Origin: Selaginella moellendorffii | Taxonomy: Eukaryota > Streptophyta > Lycopodiopsida > Selaginellales > Selaginellaceae | Length of the DNA: 64,000 nt | Direction of reading: 5' to 3' | Assembly: GCF_000143415.4 (NCBI RefSeq) | Contig: NW_003314303.1 | Coordinates: 1,115,322-1,179,321, forward strand | The notes under the pieces: model-generated | Told to the model about the DNA's origin: nothing | What the model saw: only the letters and a program-made list of their open reading frames with translations | The model's database searches: none | Shown here: piece after piece, positions 11,980-23,371 of the stretch | Layout of the letters: each line of letters begins with the position of its first letter | Numbering within the stretch: position 1 is the first letter of the stretch | Translations under genes and position numbers: made by a program

Positions 11980-12590
11980 AAATGCAAGATCAAAAGCTTG
12001 TGGAGGCTTGTATAGCTAGAAATGTTTGGAAGTTTGCAAGAAGTACAAGTTACTGTCTTGCTATCTTGTCTTGTCAAAGGATCAATCTCTTGCAGCCAAA
12101 GTCAGAAATGGCGAGCGTGATCCATGAATCCAGCACAGCTGCAAGCACTCAAAAGAGTGCAAAAGGTGATGGCGTCCAGCTAACAAGATCCATCCAGCCT
12201 CATCTCCCAAAACATCTCCAGAGACTCCTTGCTTCTTCCATTCTGAGTGTAGCAAGAAAAGGTTGAGTTCCAGGACACAATATCACAATGGTGTTCCATC
12301 CACAGATCCCAGAATACTAGTACAGCGGACTTGAGTCTTCACACCGCCGTACATGGAGATTAACACATTTCCATGCTTGCAATGGTGAGAGTGGAGAGAC
12401 TTGGCTTGTGGCAAATTCCCCATGCCAACACAAGTATCGATCATTGCCAGGTAGTTGAGATTGTTGAGCTTGACACCAGTTTGATCCATGAGCTTGAAAC
12501 TCTAAGAGCTCCCTTGCCATTGCCACTTTAGACGTAGGCTCCAATCAATGCATTGTAAGTCATGGTGTTTCTTAGGTCTTTTGGAGTGTG
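11980..12590 (-). pseudogene. PPR gene fragment (PLS type), frameshifted
   Basis: Read on the minus strand in shifting frames this gives PPR motifs in order: TYNALIGAYV, then GVKLNNLNYLAMIDTC, NVLISMYGG, DIVSWNSTFSCYTQNG and LLSACSCAGFMDHA. These match successive P, L and S repeats of plant organelle RNA-binding proteins. In-frame stops after GAYV and RLDGSC and at least one frameshift show it is not functional. No E or DYW domain is left. Confidence 0.82.
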
Positions 12591-12599
12591 AGTAAGAGC

Positions 12600-13250
12600 C
12601 TCACGAGCTACAAAGTGGTTAGGAAAGTTTAAAAATTATAAATATGTTTAAAAATTATAAATAAAAATTACTCTAAATAGATAATAATTTGCTACATGTT
12701 GCATGTAGCAATGCTTAATATTAATATTATTCCTACTTATTAATCCAAATGATCAAATAAAAGTTTATAATTTATAAACACAATTAATTATATTGCATAT
12801 CAACCATTAAATGGTAGAATAAAAAAGAAGATACTAGAAAGTGTTTAAGTATGTTTATATATTATAAACGTGTTTATAAATTATAAATAAAAAATTAATC
12901 TAAATGAATAACAACCATTAAATGGTAAAATATCCTAAAATATTCAAATATATTCCAGATATATTCACTACCATACAAGTTTGCTTAAGCAAACCAAAAA
13001 CCATTAAATGGTAAAATATCTTAGAATATCTAGATATATTACGACCATCTTATAGATTTGGTTAAACAAACCAAAAAATGCTAAAACATAATTTTTAAAA
13101 TAATCATGCTCTTTTGGTATATTCTTATCACTGTTCGAGGAATAGATCAGATTGAATTTGAAGAAAAAAAGTTTTAGGGGAAGAGGCAAATCCTGGGTTT
13201 AGGCAAGAAAGGTCAAGTACTAAGGTTAGGGGTGGCTAATCACAGTGGGA
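12600..13250. other. AT-rich spacer
   Basis: No gene is visible. The stretch repeatedly contains ACCATTAAATGGTA-type short palindromes (near 12805, 12910 and 13000) and blocks resembling TATAAATTATAAATAA, suggesting remains of an AT-rich repeat. Confidence 0.5.
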
Positions 13251-13254
13251 GGGC

Positions 13255-13690
13255 GAGATTAAAACCAAGGTGGTGCCGAGTGCTTTGCTCTCCACACTCG
13301 CCTACGACGACCAAGACAAACGCAATGAGTTGCTGGCATGGTGATCACCACATACGGAGTGAATGAGGTCTTTGATCCCGACCGTGCAGATTGGATCCTG
13401 GAAAGGCAGTACCTTCTGGGCAATGTGGAGTGGCATAGGGTGGTAGGCACAATCCATCTGGAATGCCTACACACAAGTCTCACTCTCTTGGAGGCATCTC
13501 TCAGGGTCTTTCAGGAACGCCATTCCAGAACAACATCAAAGATTTTTCTGCTTTCTTCGGGTTCTTCGAAAGGAGTACCAGGATAGGATCAGCAAGTACA
13601 GGAGTAAAGGGACGTTGCACATAAATGGGTTTAGCATCTTGAGCATGTTGCTGCGGTTGAGGCAGATGTGCGACCATCCAGCTTGAACAT
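13255..13690 (+). pseudogene. SNF2-family helicase fragment (RAD5-like)
   Basis: Broken frames give successive pieces of an SNF2 ATPase: MVITTYGV (motif Ib region), EWHRVV just before where the Walker B box should be, then in another frame LRKEYQDRISKY and ILSMLLRLRQMCDHP, the strongly conserved LRQxCDHP block of RAD5/SMARCA3-type proteins. The DEAH box and the sequence around it are gone. Several frameshifts and stops are present. The order and spacing fit one decayed gene on the plus strand. Confidence 0.72.
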
Positions 13691-13699
13691 CTATTTCAA

Positions 13700-14275
13700 G
13701 TTGACGAAGAGGATGATCTGATCACGGAGGATGGAACTGATGAGAGAGGCCGTCAGGAAGCTCCAGCTCGAGGCCCGGGAGAAGAAAGAGGAGCTTGATC
13801 GCAGCGGGCAAAGCTGCCGCGTTAAGGGTACTAGACATGATCCCTCGGGGATCATCTGGACGTCATTCGACCTGATCTAGCCGGAGCTGGAGGGAGCCGG
13901 GATCCAGTTCTCCAGAAACTTAATATCCCAAGAGATTTCTGGAAATAAGGAAACAGTGGACATGGAATGGAAGCGATGGAACGCATCACCATGGAGAGGA
14001 ATCTTGCGCCCAGATCTTCTCCAAGCCGAGAGCACGATGTCAAATCCAAATGAGCATTGAAGCACTCTCATGAGACGCAACTCCAAGCTGAAAATACCCG
14101 ACTTCCTCGCATGTTCTCTTATTCTCTCTTGACTTCCTGTAATCATGCACACAACCATGGCTGTCGAGACGAAAGCTGTTCTGTGCTCAGAAGTATAAAG
14201 TCCTGGTCACTTGTGGAGCTTGCAAGCCGTGAGCGAGATCACGTCGGGATATAAAAGCATAACCCAACTTGCCAG
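13700..14275. other. Unassigned sequence after helicase fragment
   Basis: Intermediate GC content suggests former coding DNA, possibly more of the neighbouring fragments, but I recognise no domain in any frame. Confidence 0.4.
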
Positions 14276-14279
14276 TTCA

Positions 14280-14730
14280 CGCTAGAGGTCGATCACACAT
14301 GAGCCGTGACTCCACGCCAGTCGTGGCTAGGAAGAACTGGATCCCATCATGGAGAGTCCCTCTGTGGGCATATGCTACAAGCATTGGGTTCCAGAGGATT
14401 GAATCGCAGGTGTTGCAATTGTCTTGAAGATAGATTCTAGGCACCATTTCTGGATGATCGAGCGCAGGCTTCCAATCCACCCCCTTCGAGATCCATGCTC
14501 GCATGGATGCCATGATGATTGTGTTCCAGGATGCCACTTATGGCCGCCCTGGTAAAGTACGAAAGTAAAACTCTGCTGCCGGCGGTATGAGGACAGGGTG
14601 GGTGCGGACATCTTGATACTGCACAGCGCCCACAAGCCCGTAATTGCCATGCAATCGCGGCTTGATCGTTTGTAGCTAGTATTCGTGGCGCAAATGGAAG
14701 TGAATATTTAAAAAAGACTCTTCGTTCCAC
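14280..14730 (-). pseudogene. Probable PPR gene fragment
   Basis: Minus-strand frames give SWNTIIMASMRAW and DSILWNPMLVAYAHRG, which look like two S/P-type PPR repeats, separated by a frameshifted stretch. No intact reading frame remains. Weaker than the fragment at 11980. Confidence 0.5.
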
Positions 14731-14944
14731 AGAATGCTACTGGATCGATCTTCTGATGTTCAGCCACAGAAGAAGAAAACAAATAAAACATGTCATCTGG
14801 ATTGCATTACTTCAAACGCTTCCCTTATCAGTTTACCTCCGCGGAGCTGTAAGGGAAGATTTTTATATAGCAATTTTTCCTCAGTGGCAGCCACTCTGGA
14901 AGTTTTTCCAGAAGGCTTAGATTCGTCCTTCGGATATGAGTAAA

Positions 14945-15300
14945 AGATCGCCCATTATGTGTGCAACGCATAGAAAGAAAAATATAAAGAGTACCTTGAT
15001 GCCAGTGCTGATCCACGTACTTGTGACTCCGTTATCACTATTCACGAGCTCCGGCAATTTAATGCTTGCTAGTGTTTAATGCGCTCAGGGTCAGATCACT
15101 CGAATTTCTTGTGTGAAGGTCTCATGCATGAGATTTAGGAAAACCAGAGTATATACTTTTTCTGAAACTTTAGACAGCTTGAGGACACTGTGGAAGCAGT
15201 GTTCCCAAAACTCCTAGCCAGTGTCAGTCACGGCCTTCTTCCACACCAGCCTCCACTCCAGATGGTCTTGAGGTCTGATCCAGGAAAGCGCTCTTGTCAA
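14945..15300 (-). pseudogene. Translocated copy of the 3' end of the UFSP2 gene
   Basis: The minus strand aligns with about 55995-56432 of the UFSP2 gene in this window. It includes the coding block around CTCAAGACCATC, the stop region GTCCTCAAGCTGTCT, the 3' noncoding stretch and the block CACAAGTACGTGGATCAGC. Noncoding sequence is kept, so this is a DNA-level duplication and not a retrocopy. Small deletions and a premature stop remove coding capacity. Confidence 0.88.
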
Positions 15301-16563
15301 CAAAGGAAAGCGCTTTCCATGCCAAGTATTATATATGCATCCCCTGTGTTTATATTCCTTAGTTGATCATATTCTATGCTTGAAGTGTACCAATCATAAT
15401 TGGAGTGCCTTGAGTGCCAAAATGTGCTGCAAGCTCGCATTTTCCAAATAAAACAGACGTTTAGTATCTTTGAATCAGATTAACAAGTCAAAAGAGATTA
15501 AGAAACTATACATATATATATATATATACCCCTATGAGTAGAAGAGTAATTTTACAGCCTAAACCACAACATTACAGTCCTACAAAGATCAAAAGAAGTT
15601 ATGGAAGTTGCAAGTTATTAATTAGTTATAAAAGCCCACTAAGCTCAAAATTTAATATTATAAAATGCACAGTATCAAGAATAATTAGGTAGTGTTGATC
15701 AAGAATTTTATGTTACAGTAATGCCCTTAGAATCTCTTACATAAGCATACCATCCTTTATCACATAATTAATGATAAATTTGAACTATAAAATATTATTG
15801 TCCATTAAAGAATTTGTTAATAATATTTTTTTAGTTATACTTTACAGAATGGTAAAATATTTAGTAAATTCTTGGCATCTCATTCTAAGAAAGTGTTTTA
15901 ATGTTCATAAAAAGACTTGTTAAGACACTTTTTCAGATAAAAATTTATTATAGCTTACCATTCAATATACCCATATAAAGCATAATTAAAAAATAGTTTA
16001 ACAAATACTTTCATGAATAATAATATCCTACAAGTTGAATTGAGTTTGAACTATATAACAAAAGATAAAAGATAATATACTTCTCCTAAATACCTATAAA
16101 GCATAAAAAGATAAATAAAAATAATGAAATCACATTTTTTTTACATTTGCAATTATGAACTTAAAGGGATTTAAAGAATTGAAGTACTACAATGTAGCTA
16201 AAGTGTATCATATCTTGAAATACTAACATTCATAAAGTTATTTTTTCATAAAATGCTAACATACATTAAATTTTGGTTCCCATATACTACAAATTATCTC
16301 CATAAGATTACCATTGCATCAACAAATTCAAAAATAAAAAGGAATAAATAGCACTAAGTATGGTTAAAAGAAGGAAATAATGCCAAAGATGATTATGAAG
16401 AACTTTATTTTTCATTTAAAATTTATGTGAATATAAAAATTACAACAAAAAATTTTGCAATTAAATTAGATTTATTGCTAGAAGTTTAAGTAGTTGAAAA
16501 TTACAACTTGTGAGTATATGGAAGGTTCAAACTCAAATTAATAATAAATACCAAAATTTCATT
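15301..16563. other. AT-rich intergenic DNA with TA microsatellite
   Basis: No gene recognised. A (TA)n run is at 15512-15528. Low-complexity AT-rich sequence fills 15600-16560. Confidence 0.6.
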
Positions 16564-16720
16564 TGTAAGGTTTATAAATACATATATTACACTGGCTAGG
16601 TAATACACTAATTATAGTAATAGAGCATATGGATTGTCTATTTATGATTGAATTTGATCTATCCATTCTTATATATAAGTAGAAGGTTAAACCTTAATTG
16701 ATATACATATTCTTATATCT
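16564..16720 (+). repeat. Putative left LTR of the older element
   Basis: Diverged direct repeat of 24750-24925, including the shared block TAATACACTAATTATA and a downstream ATTGATATA stretch. Confidence 0.5.
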
Positions 16721-16978
16721 CGAACACTCACATTGGTGGAGATGAAGAATATTGCAATTTGTCCCTGAAGAATAAAGTTTTTTAATAATGCTTTGCTTTA
16801 GTCTTTGGGATTGTGTTTCTTGTTTTTATTTCTTCATTCTTTTTTAGATTTAGATTTGTATTAGTTTTTTCTGCAAGATCTAGAACTCTATCTATCACTA
16901 TGTTTAGATTTACTCTTTCTTCTGATCTTTATTGCATTCTTTTCTTCTACCACATCACGCCATCAGCAATCAAAAAAT

Positions 16979-17176
16979 ATGTCATTTGAAGCTACTAATG
17001 CTACTTCATTGGATCAAACTTTTAGTGCTATGGGGTGTGCTCATGTTGGTGCTACACCCATTTTTGGTGTGTTGCTATCTTTAACTTCTATAGGACGTGA
17101 TTACACAACTTATTCTCTTCTCAATGTTTTGCTATCTTCTATTGATGTGGAATATGATCATAATATCAATTGGTGA
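16979..17176 (+). CDS. Short open frame, unknown, inside the older element
   Basis: A 65-residue open frame starting at ATG 16979. It may be a remnant of an element's gag (TTYSLLNVLLSS resembles a helical gag segment), but I recognise no family with confidence. Neighbouring DNA is AT-rich and the frame may be chance. Confidence 0.2.
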   Translation: MSFEATNATSLDQTFSAMGCAHVGATPIFGVLLSLTSIGRDYTTYSLLNVLLSSIDVEYDHNINW

Positions 17177-17461
17177 GCTATGGATGGTGTAGTTCATTTC
17201 TTGGAGAATGTTCAAGGATCAAGTTTACAAAAAAAGCAATGTGTACGACCTTGAGTGGATTCTGGACTATGATGACCAAACTTGATTATTATGGAAATAG
17301 CTTTGGAAATGAAGTGGAGATTTCGCAAAGTAAGTATCAATCCTTCAATCTATCATTTGATCCTTTCTTTTTATTTTCTATTATTTCTTACCTTTTTATT
17401 ATTTCTCAATCTGAGCCACCTTCTCATGTTCTTAGTATTTCTTCTTCATTTGCAAACCAAA

Positions 17462-17641
17462 GAGAACAAAGTGAGAGACGATCCATGGGGTTCAAATATA
17501 AAGAGAAAAAGCTCATGAATAAGAATGCACCCCCTTTTCCAATCCATTAAAAGTCTTCGGATATTTAGGATTAAGTGTCCTTAGGTTTAAATAATATTGG
17601 GCTAGGTGACCTCCTGGGAAGTCCAAACTCAAGAGCTTATA
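17462..17641 (+). repeat. Direct repeat 1, LTR-like
   Basis: About 180 bp, similar to 17862-18041 (shared blocks GAGAGACGATCCATGGG, CTTTTCCAATC, GGGAAGTCCAAACTCA). It is followed at once by a primer-binding-like TGGTATCAGAGTGG. Confidence 0.65.
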
Positions 17642-17643
17642 TT

Positions 17644-17657
17644 TGGTATCAGAGTGG
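17644..17657 (+). other. tRNA-iMet-type primer-binding site
   Basis: TGGTATCAGAGTGG next to an LTR-like repeat is the usual plant LTR-element primer site. Confidence 0.65.
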
Positions 17658-17861
17658 GTCTCGAGTCTGACTCTGTTGGTTGGCTAAAGGAATCACACCA
17701 CATATTGATTGACATTTGGCTGGTCCAGTTTACTCTCGCTAGGCTCGACTCGAAGGGTAGGGTGTCAAGAGAGCGGGGCTCTAGAGAGAGTTGCAGTTCT
17801 TAGCTTCCGTTCACGAAGGTGTGAACTTATAGGGATGTTTGGTAGATTGTAAGTAACCAAA

Positions 17862-18041
17862 GGGAACAACTCGAGAGACGATCCATGGGATTCAAATATA
17901 AAAGAAAAGGGCCTATGAACAAGAGTGCACCTCCTTTTCCAATCGGTTAAAAGTATTAGGATATTTAAGGTAAAGCATCCTTGGGTTTGAATAATATTGA
18001 GCTGGGTGACCTCCCGGGAAGTCCAAACTCAGGAGTTTATA
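17862..18041 (+). repeat. Direct repeat 2, LTR-like
   Basis: Partner of 17462-17641, separated by only about 220 bp. Together they look like a very short or internally deleted LTR element, or two LTR remnants. Confidence 0.6.
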
Positions 18042-18256
18042 ATTTGTTATAATGGCTCTCAAAGTCCTTTGTTTTAATTCAAAGTTATGGTTGTGTGGTT
18101 AATTTGAGCATTTGGGAGTAGCATATGGAGTTGCAATTAATTCATTGGGATTCCATAATCAGCTAATGCTTATACCATGGCTTTTGGGGTTTTATTTCAT
18201 AGTTATCAACAACTTTGTTAATGGTTTTTAGAAATTTCAAATTCTTATGGTAATTT

Positions 18257-19403
18257 TGTAAGGAACCGACTCCCCGAGGTGTCGTAGGCTAAAGGATCCC
18301 TGAAAGCATGACCGAAATGACAAAGAGTTCATCGGATGGGACCAAGTCGAAGATCAAGTCCAAGACCGACTCTGAGACCGAGTCCGAGATAGAGTCCGAG
18401 ATCGAGTCTGAGACCGAATCGGAGACCGAGTTCGAGACCGAGTTCGAGACCAAGTCCGAGATCCAAATCGGGTCCAAGACCGAGTCCGAGGTAGAGTCTG
18501 AAGTCGAGTCCGAGATTGGGTCCGAGATCGAGTCCGAAATCGAGTCCGAGACCGAGTCCGAAGTCGGGTCCGAGATCGATTCTGAGACTAAGTCCAAATA
18601 CTAATACAGCTCAAGGGGTGAAAGCCCAAAGCGTGCGTCTCCCAGGGGGGGGGGGGCGGGGGGGGGGGCTTCAAAAGGTTCCCAAAGTATAGTAGGGATA
18701 GTGAGATCCAGGAACCAAGCTTGAAGGAACTCTCCAGTGGTGCTTCCAAACTGACTTGGGGTTGAGACTGGGGCCGAGAGGCCTTGGGTGGGAGTGAGCA
18801 TGGGCTTGGGTGGTGCCGGAGGGGCCACCCAGGGAAGTGCTCAAGAGCAACTCCCACTCTCGAAAGGGAAACCGACTGCGGTGCTCCCGGCTCATGTGGA
18901 GTGGTGCCCCACTTGAGTACCTTGTGGCTCATTGGTCCTTGCCCTTTCTAGGGGCTTGGGCCTTCCCTTCGGGATGGAAGTGGGGGGGTAGAGGTACCCA
19001 TACCAGGCTGTTAGGCCACGGTGTTTCGCCCCGACGTCCCGAAGCAAGTGCTACACCCAAGGTTTGGGATTTAGAGGGTCCCATGATCAAGTCTTGTTGT
19101 ACCAAGGGGTGTTAGGAACCTAGAGGCTTGGTGTGTTTGGCTGCTTATGCCTGTAGGGAGTGTAGCCGAACCTTAAGTCCAGTCTAACCCGGGGAGGGGG
19201 ATTGGGAGAGATTTGGGAATCCGTAGGTGGATGGCTAACACTCCGTTGCTCGTGGAGTGAGTAGTTGAAACCAAATAGAACCAAGTAGGAGCTGGTACCA
19301 TAGGCAAGAACCTTGGCGAGGGAACTTAGCACAAGCCAAGGCAGTGTTGATTGGATAGACGAGGTAAGCTGGCAAATTGAAAAGGAAAAATTTATAGCTT
19401 GCA
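18257..19403 (+). repeat. 5' LTR of gypsy element, 1147 bp
   Basis: Contains a tandem array of about 12-bp GAGTCCGAGATC-like units (18355-18600), a G-rich tract (18645-18668), then unique sequence shared with the 3' LTR. The array is open on both strands, coding Glu/Ser-rich or Asp/Ser-rich repeats, a consequence of the repeat unit. Confidence 0.95.
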
Positions 19404-19406
19404 ATT

Positions 19407-19419
19407 TGGTATCGGAGCC
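19407..19419 (+). other. Primer-binding site of gypsy element
   Basis: TGGTATCGGAGCC, three bases inside the 5' LTR, complementary to initiator tRNA-Met. Confidence 0.9.
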
Positions 19420-19462
19420 TTTTCCTCAGTTCTAGCAAAGGATAGAGGCGGATTGCTGGGAG

Positions 19463-20656
19463 ATGGCAAAGGCAGGGCGTAAGCGAACTCAGGCGAAGAT
19501 GGAACCTCCGCCAGAGTTGGAGCCTCCAGTCAAACAAGAGGCTATAGATGAGGAATCCTTGCATGAGGAGGACTCTAGTGAGGAAACTTCCAAACAGGAG
19601 TCTAGTGGCGAGGTTCGGTCGTCCAAGGCTTGATTGGACGTTCTAGAAGGACAATTGGCACAGACCAATGCCCTGCTAGAGACTCTCGTACGCAAGCTAA
19701 AGCGTGACGAGAAGCGAAAGAAAAAGTGAAAGACTGCGGATGCTGTCAGCGCAGAGGGTGCGGACCCTTCGGTAGGGACTGAGGCAAAACCAGACAAGGT
19801 CAAACAGACCAAAGTTGAATCAGTCCCTCATGCAGTTCCCAAGTACAAACCAAAGCCCCCACCGGTCTTCAAGGGAGTGAACGACTATAAGGTGGTGGAG
19901 GATTGGTTTTACGATATGGAGGACTACTTCTGAGCGTTGCGATTACCGAGCTCGGAGAAGGTCCCATGTGCAAAACCATACTTGGCAGATAATGCCAAGT
20001 CTTGGTGGAGAACGACAGAGGCCAACGAAAGACTGGTGGCCACTTGGGACATGATGAAGGCGAGGATCTGCACAACTTACGTTCCTCCGAATGCTACTCT
20101 GCATCTAAGGGATGAGCTGAGTAGGCTGAAGCAGACTGGAACCATTCAGGACTATGTGAATGGGTTTATGGCAAAGAGGATACTTGTCACGGATATGGGG
20201 GATATGGATGCGTTCCATGCCTTCATATCAGGTTTGCAAACCTGAGCTTGCGGTAAAGTGATGCGGTGGAACCCGACCAACTACAAGGAAGCGTTGGATG
20301 TAGCCATCAAGGTGCATTTCAACGATAACCTGTGAAAGGGGAACACGATAGGGTCGGGATCCACGTTTAGCAAAGGGGCCAAACCAAGGGGAATGTTTAG
20401 CAGAGGGAAATTCAAGAAGAGTTTCTCTAAGAATGAGTCCTTGGGGTTCCGGAAAGGCAAATCTGGTGGCCAGCGAGTGAGTACGTGGGGGAGTCAAGCA
20501 AAAAGAGACAAACACATGAATAAGAAGGTCAAGCCATATAACAGCGTGGGAAACAACGTATGTTACAACTGCGGTGAATCGGGACACTTTTCGAAGGAAT
20601 GTCCCTACCCAAAGAAGGCCAGAGCCAATATGGCCATCAAATCGGGTGAAGTCTAA
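19463..20656 (+). pseudogene. Gypsy gag with multiple TGA stops
   Basis: The start ATGGCAAAGGCAGG lies about 45 bp after the primer site. An acidic N-terminus is followed by a capsid domain (FKGVNDYKVVEDWFYDME, KSWWRT) and a CCHC knuckle (CYNCGESGHFSKEC, near 20560). In-frame TGA codons are at 19631, 19727, 19931, 20243 and 20333, and TAA at 20654. There is no frameshift. Protease follows in the same frame, so the TAA may itself be a mutation inside a gag-pol fusion. Confidence 0.9.
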
Positions 20657-22594
20657 ACTAAGGTATGTGATCCAGTCCCTAACTCAAAGTTACTCATTAC
20701 ACGAGCAACTTTGGTAGAGAGTCGTTCGCGACATCTACTAGCCCTCCGAGGGAAGCTTGGAGGTAGCTTTCTTAAGATCCTTATTGACACGGGTGCTTCA
20801 GATAATTTTGTGGCTGTAGACATAGTCCGGCAAGCCGGACTAATGGTGTAGCAACTAGGCGAACCAAGAACTATAGAGTTTGTTCAAGGTAGCCAAAGCA
20901 CCGATGAGGTACTTCGACAAGCGAGAGTCGAAGTAGGGACATGGAAAGTGGACATGGATTTCACCGTGTTTGACATGGCGGGATTTGACGTGATCTTCGG
21001 AATGGACTGGTTCAATCGGTTTGTGGTAGCCCTGCATGGACAAGGTAGAAACCTTGTGGTACTAGCGAGTGTCCAAGGAAGAAGATCTAGGGTGGAGGCC
21101 CAGGATTTAAAGGTAGGGCAAAGCAAGGCCAAAGAATCCTACTTAAACCTGGTGTCCACCAGAGGACAACTCACTAAAGGAACTAAGGCAGCATTTTTGT
21201 GCTTACTCTCGGTGAAGAGTGACAAAAAGACAGGAACAGAAGAAGTACCTTTAGTGATCTAACGGGTGTTGGACCAATTCTAGGATACCATGCCGGAGGA
21301 GTTACCGGTGGGGTTGCCTCCCGCACGACCTATAGAACATAAGATTGAGCTGGTCGAGGGTACTGAGGCGGTGGTTCATCCCCCCTATTGTTTGAACGAG
21401 AAAGAATTCGAGGAGCTCAAGCGCCAACTAGAGGAGTTGGTGGACAAAGGGTATGTTAGGTTGAGCAAGTTGCCATATGGGGCGCCGGTGTTATTTGTGA
21501 AAAAGAAAGATAGATCTATGCATATGTGCATAGACTACCGGTTGCTCAACAAGTATACAAAGAAGAACAAGTACCCTTTGCCCAGGATTGAGGACCTGTT
21601 CGATAGGTTGGGAAAGGCAAAATACTTCTCGAGGATTGACCTGAGGTCAGGATACTACCAGATCAGGGTAGCAGAGGAAGATGTCGAAAAGACAACCTGT
21701 CGAACTAGGTATGGGAGCTTTGAGTTTCTGGTGATGCCCTTTGGGCTATGCAATGCGTCGGCAACTTTTTTGGCGTTGATGAACCATATCTTTGTACCCT
21801 ATCTGGATCACTTCGTGGTCGTCTATATCAACGACATCCTGATCTATAGCGAGACGCTAGAGGAGCATGCCGAACACTTGGCGAAGGTGTTTGAGAAACT
21901 AAGGGAACACAAACTGTATGCTAAACAGAGCAAATGTGACTTTGCTCAACAAGAGGTAAAGTTTCTTGGGCATGTGGTGGGCCAGGATGGGCTCAAGGTG
22001 GACTCGGAGAAGGTCCACGCGATCCAGGAATGGGAGCGACCATCGAATGTACATGAGTTGAGGGCATTCTTGGGGCTATGCAACTACTACCGAAAGTTTA
22101 TCAGACACTATTCGAGAGTAGCTCTGCCCTTAACGGATCAAACAGGAAAAGGGAAGATGGTAGGGACAGCGGAATGCGAGGCGGCATTCGTCCACCTCAA
22201 AGGGAAGCTGAGGAAGGCTCCCGTGTTGGCATTACCAGACTTTGGTAAGGACTTTGAGGTAGAAACGGACGCTTCGGACTTTGCGTTGGGCGCAATTTTG
22301 AAGCAAGACAACCACCCAGTAGCGTTCTTCTCGAAGAAGTTGGACAAGGCTCAACAGAAGTGGCCTGCCTACGAGAAGGAATTGTTTGTGGTGGTCAAGG
22401 CACTCAAGGAGTGGCGACACTACCTTGGGAGACACTTCAAGGTTTACACGGACAATGTGGCAACGAAACACTTCTTGTCACAGCCCAACTGGAGAGGGAA
22501 ACAAGGTCGGTGGGCCAATGCCTTGGCTGAGTTTGATTGCGAGATTTTGTACAAGCCTAGGAAGAGCAACATTGTGGCAGATATGTTGAGTTGA
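20657..22594 (+). pseudogene. Gypsy protease, reverse transcriptase and RNase H
   Basis: The protease active site LIDTGASDNF is at about 20780. RT motifs are present ([33 protein letters not shown]), but the catalytic box reads YINDIL, with Asn (AAC, 21830-21832) where the first catalytic Asp belongs. RNase H follows ([24 protein letters not shown]). In-frame stops are at 20849, 21260, 21281 and 22592. The last falls in ADMLS-stop where the family has Arg. Confidence 0.93.
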
Positions 22595-23317
22595 AAAGCG
22601 AGCTTGAAGTTGGCGATATCCAGTGCGACAACAACCTTTTGGGACGATGTGCGGACAGCATATGAAAATGATGGTCTAGTACAAGAAGTGTTGCTGAGGA
22701 ATCTAGAGGCATAGGAAGCTCACCAGAAATGTGAGCTACCAATGGAAGAGAAAACGGGCTATGCGGAACGCAACGGTTTCATCTATTACAAGCAAACAAG
22801 GGTGTATGTTCCAAAAGGGGAACTAAGGAAGGTAGCCTTAGAAAAGTGTCATGACGGACCTCTTGCGGGACATGGTGGAGTGCCCAAGACGATGGGCTTA
22901 CTCAAGAGGAAGTACCATTGGCCAGATATGGCTAAGGATGTCCAAGACTATGTAAAGACATGTCCAACATGTCAGCAGGTCAAAGCTGTGACTAAGGCTA
23001 GTGGGGGCTTGTTGCAAAGCATCCCAATTCCCGATTGTCCATGGAAATGTCTTACGATGGACTTCATCACGGGACTCCCCCCAAGCGAGGGGTTTGATGC
23101 GATATTCGTAGTGGTGGACCAATTTTCAAAGATGGCACATTTCATACCCACCACAACGGACGTGGATGCGGAAGGTGTGGCGAAGCTGTTCTTCGAACAA
23201 GTTGTTCGAGTGCGGGGAAGGCCGGAAGAGATCATCTCAGATCGAGATAAGATCTTCACTAGTAGGCACACCGCTAAGTGGGGGGATGCCCCCGGAGACA
23301 TGGTCAACAAGTCGTAG
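22595..23317 (+). pseudogene. Gypsy integrase, truncated
   Basis: The HHCC zinc domain (CHDGPLAGHGG, CPTCQQ) and the first part of the DDE core are present, with Asp in TMDFITGLP and Asp in IISDRDKIFTS. After that the sequence departs from the family and stops at 23315, so the third catalytic acid, the C-terminal domain and any chromodomain are absent. An in-frame TAG is at 22712. Confidence 0.9.
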
Positions 23318-23371
23318 GATAAAAAGAGACGTTCGATATGGGCATCGAACTTCTTCTATGGGTGGTGGAGT

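Noticed and set aside
18289-18604. Ser/Asp- and Ser/Glu-repeat ORFs in the LTRs as genes
   Set aside because: They result from a tandem repeat whose length is a multiple of three, and occur in both LTRs, which are noncoding.
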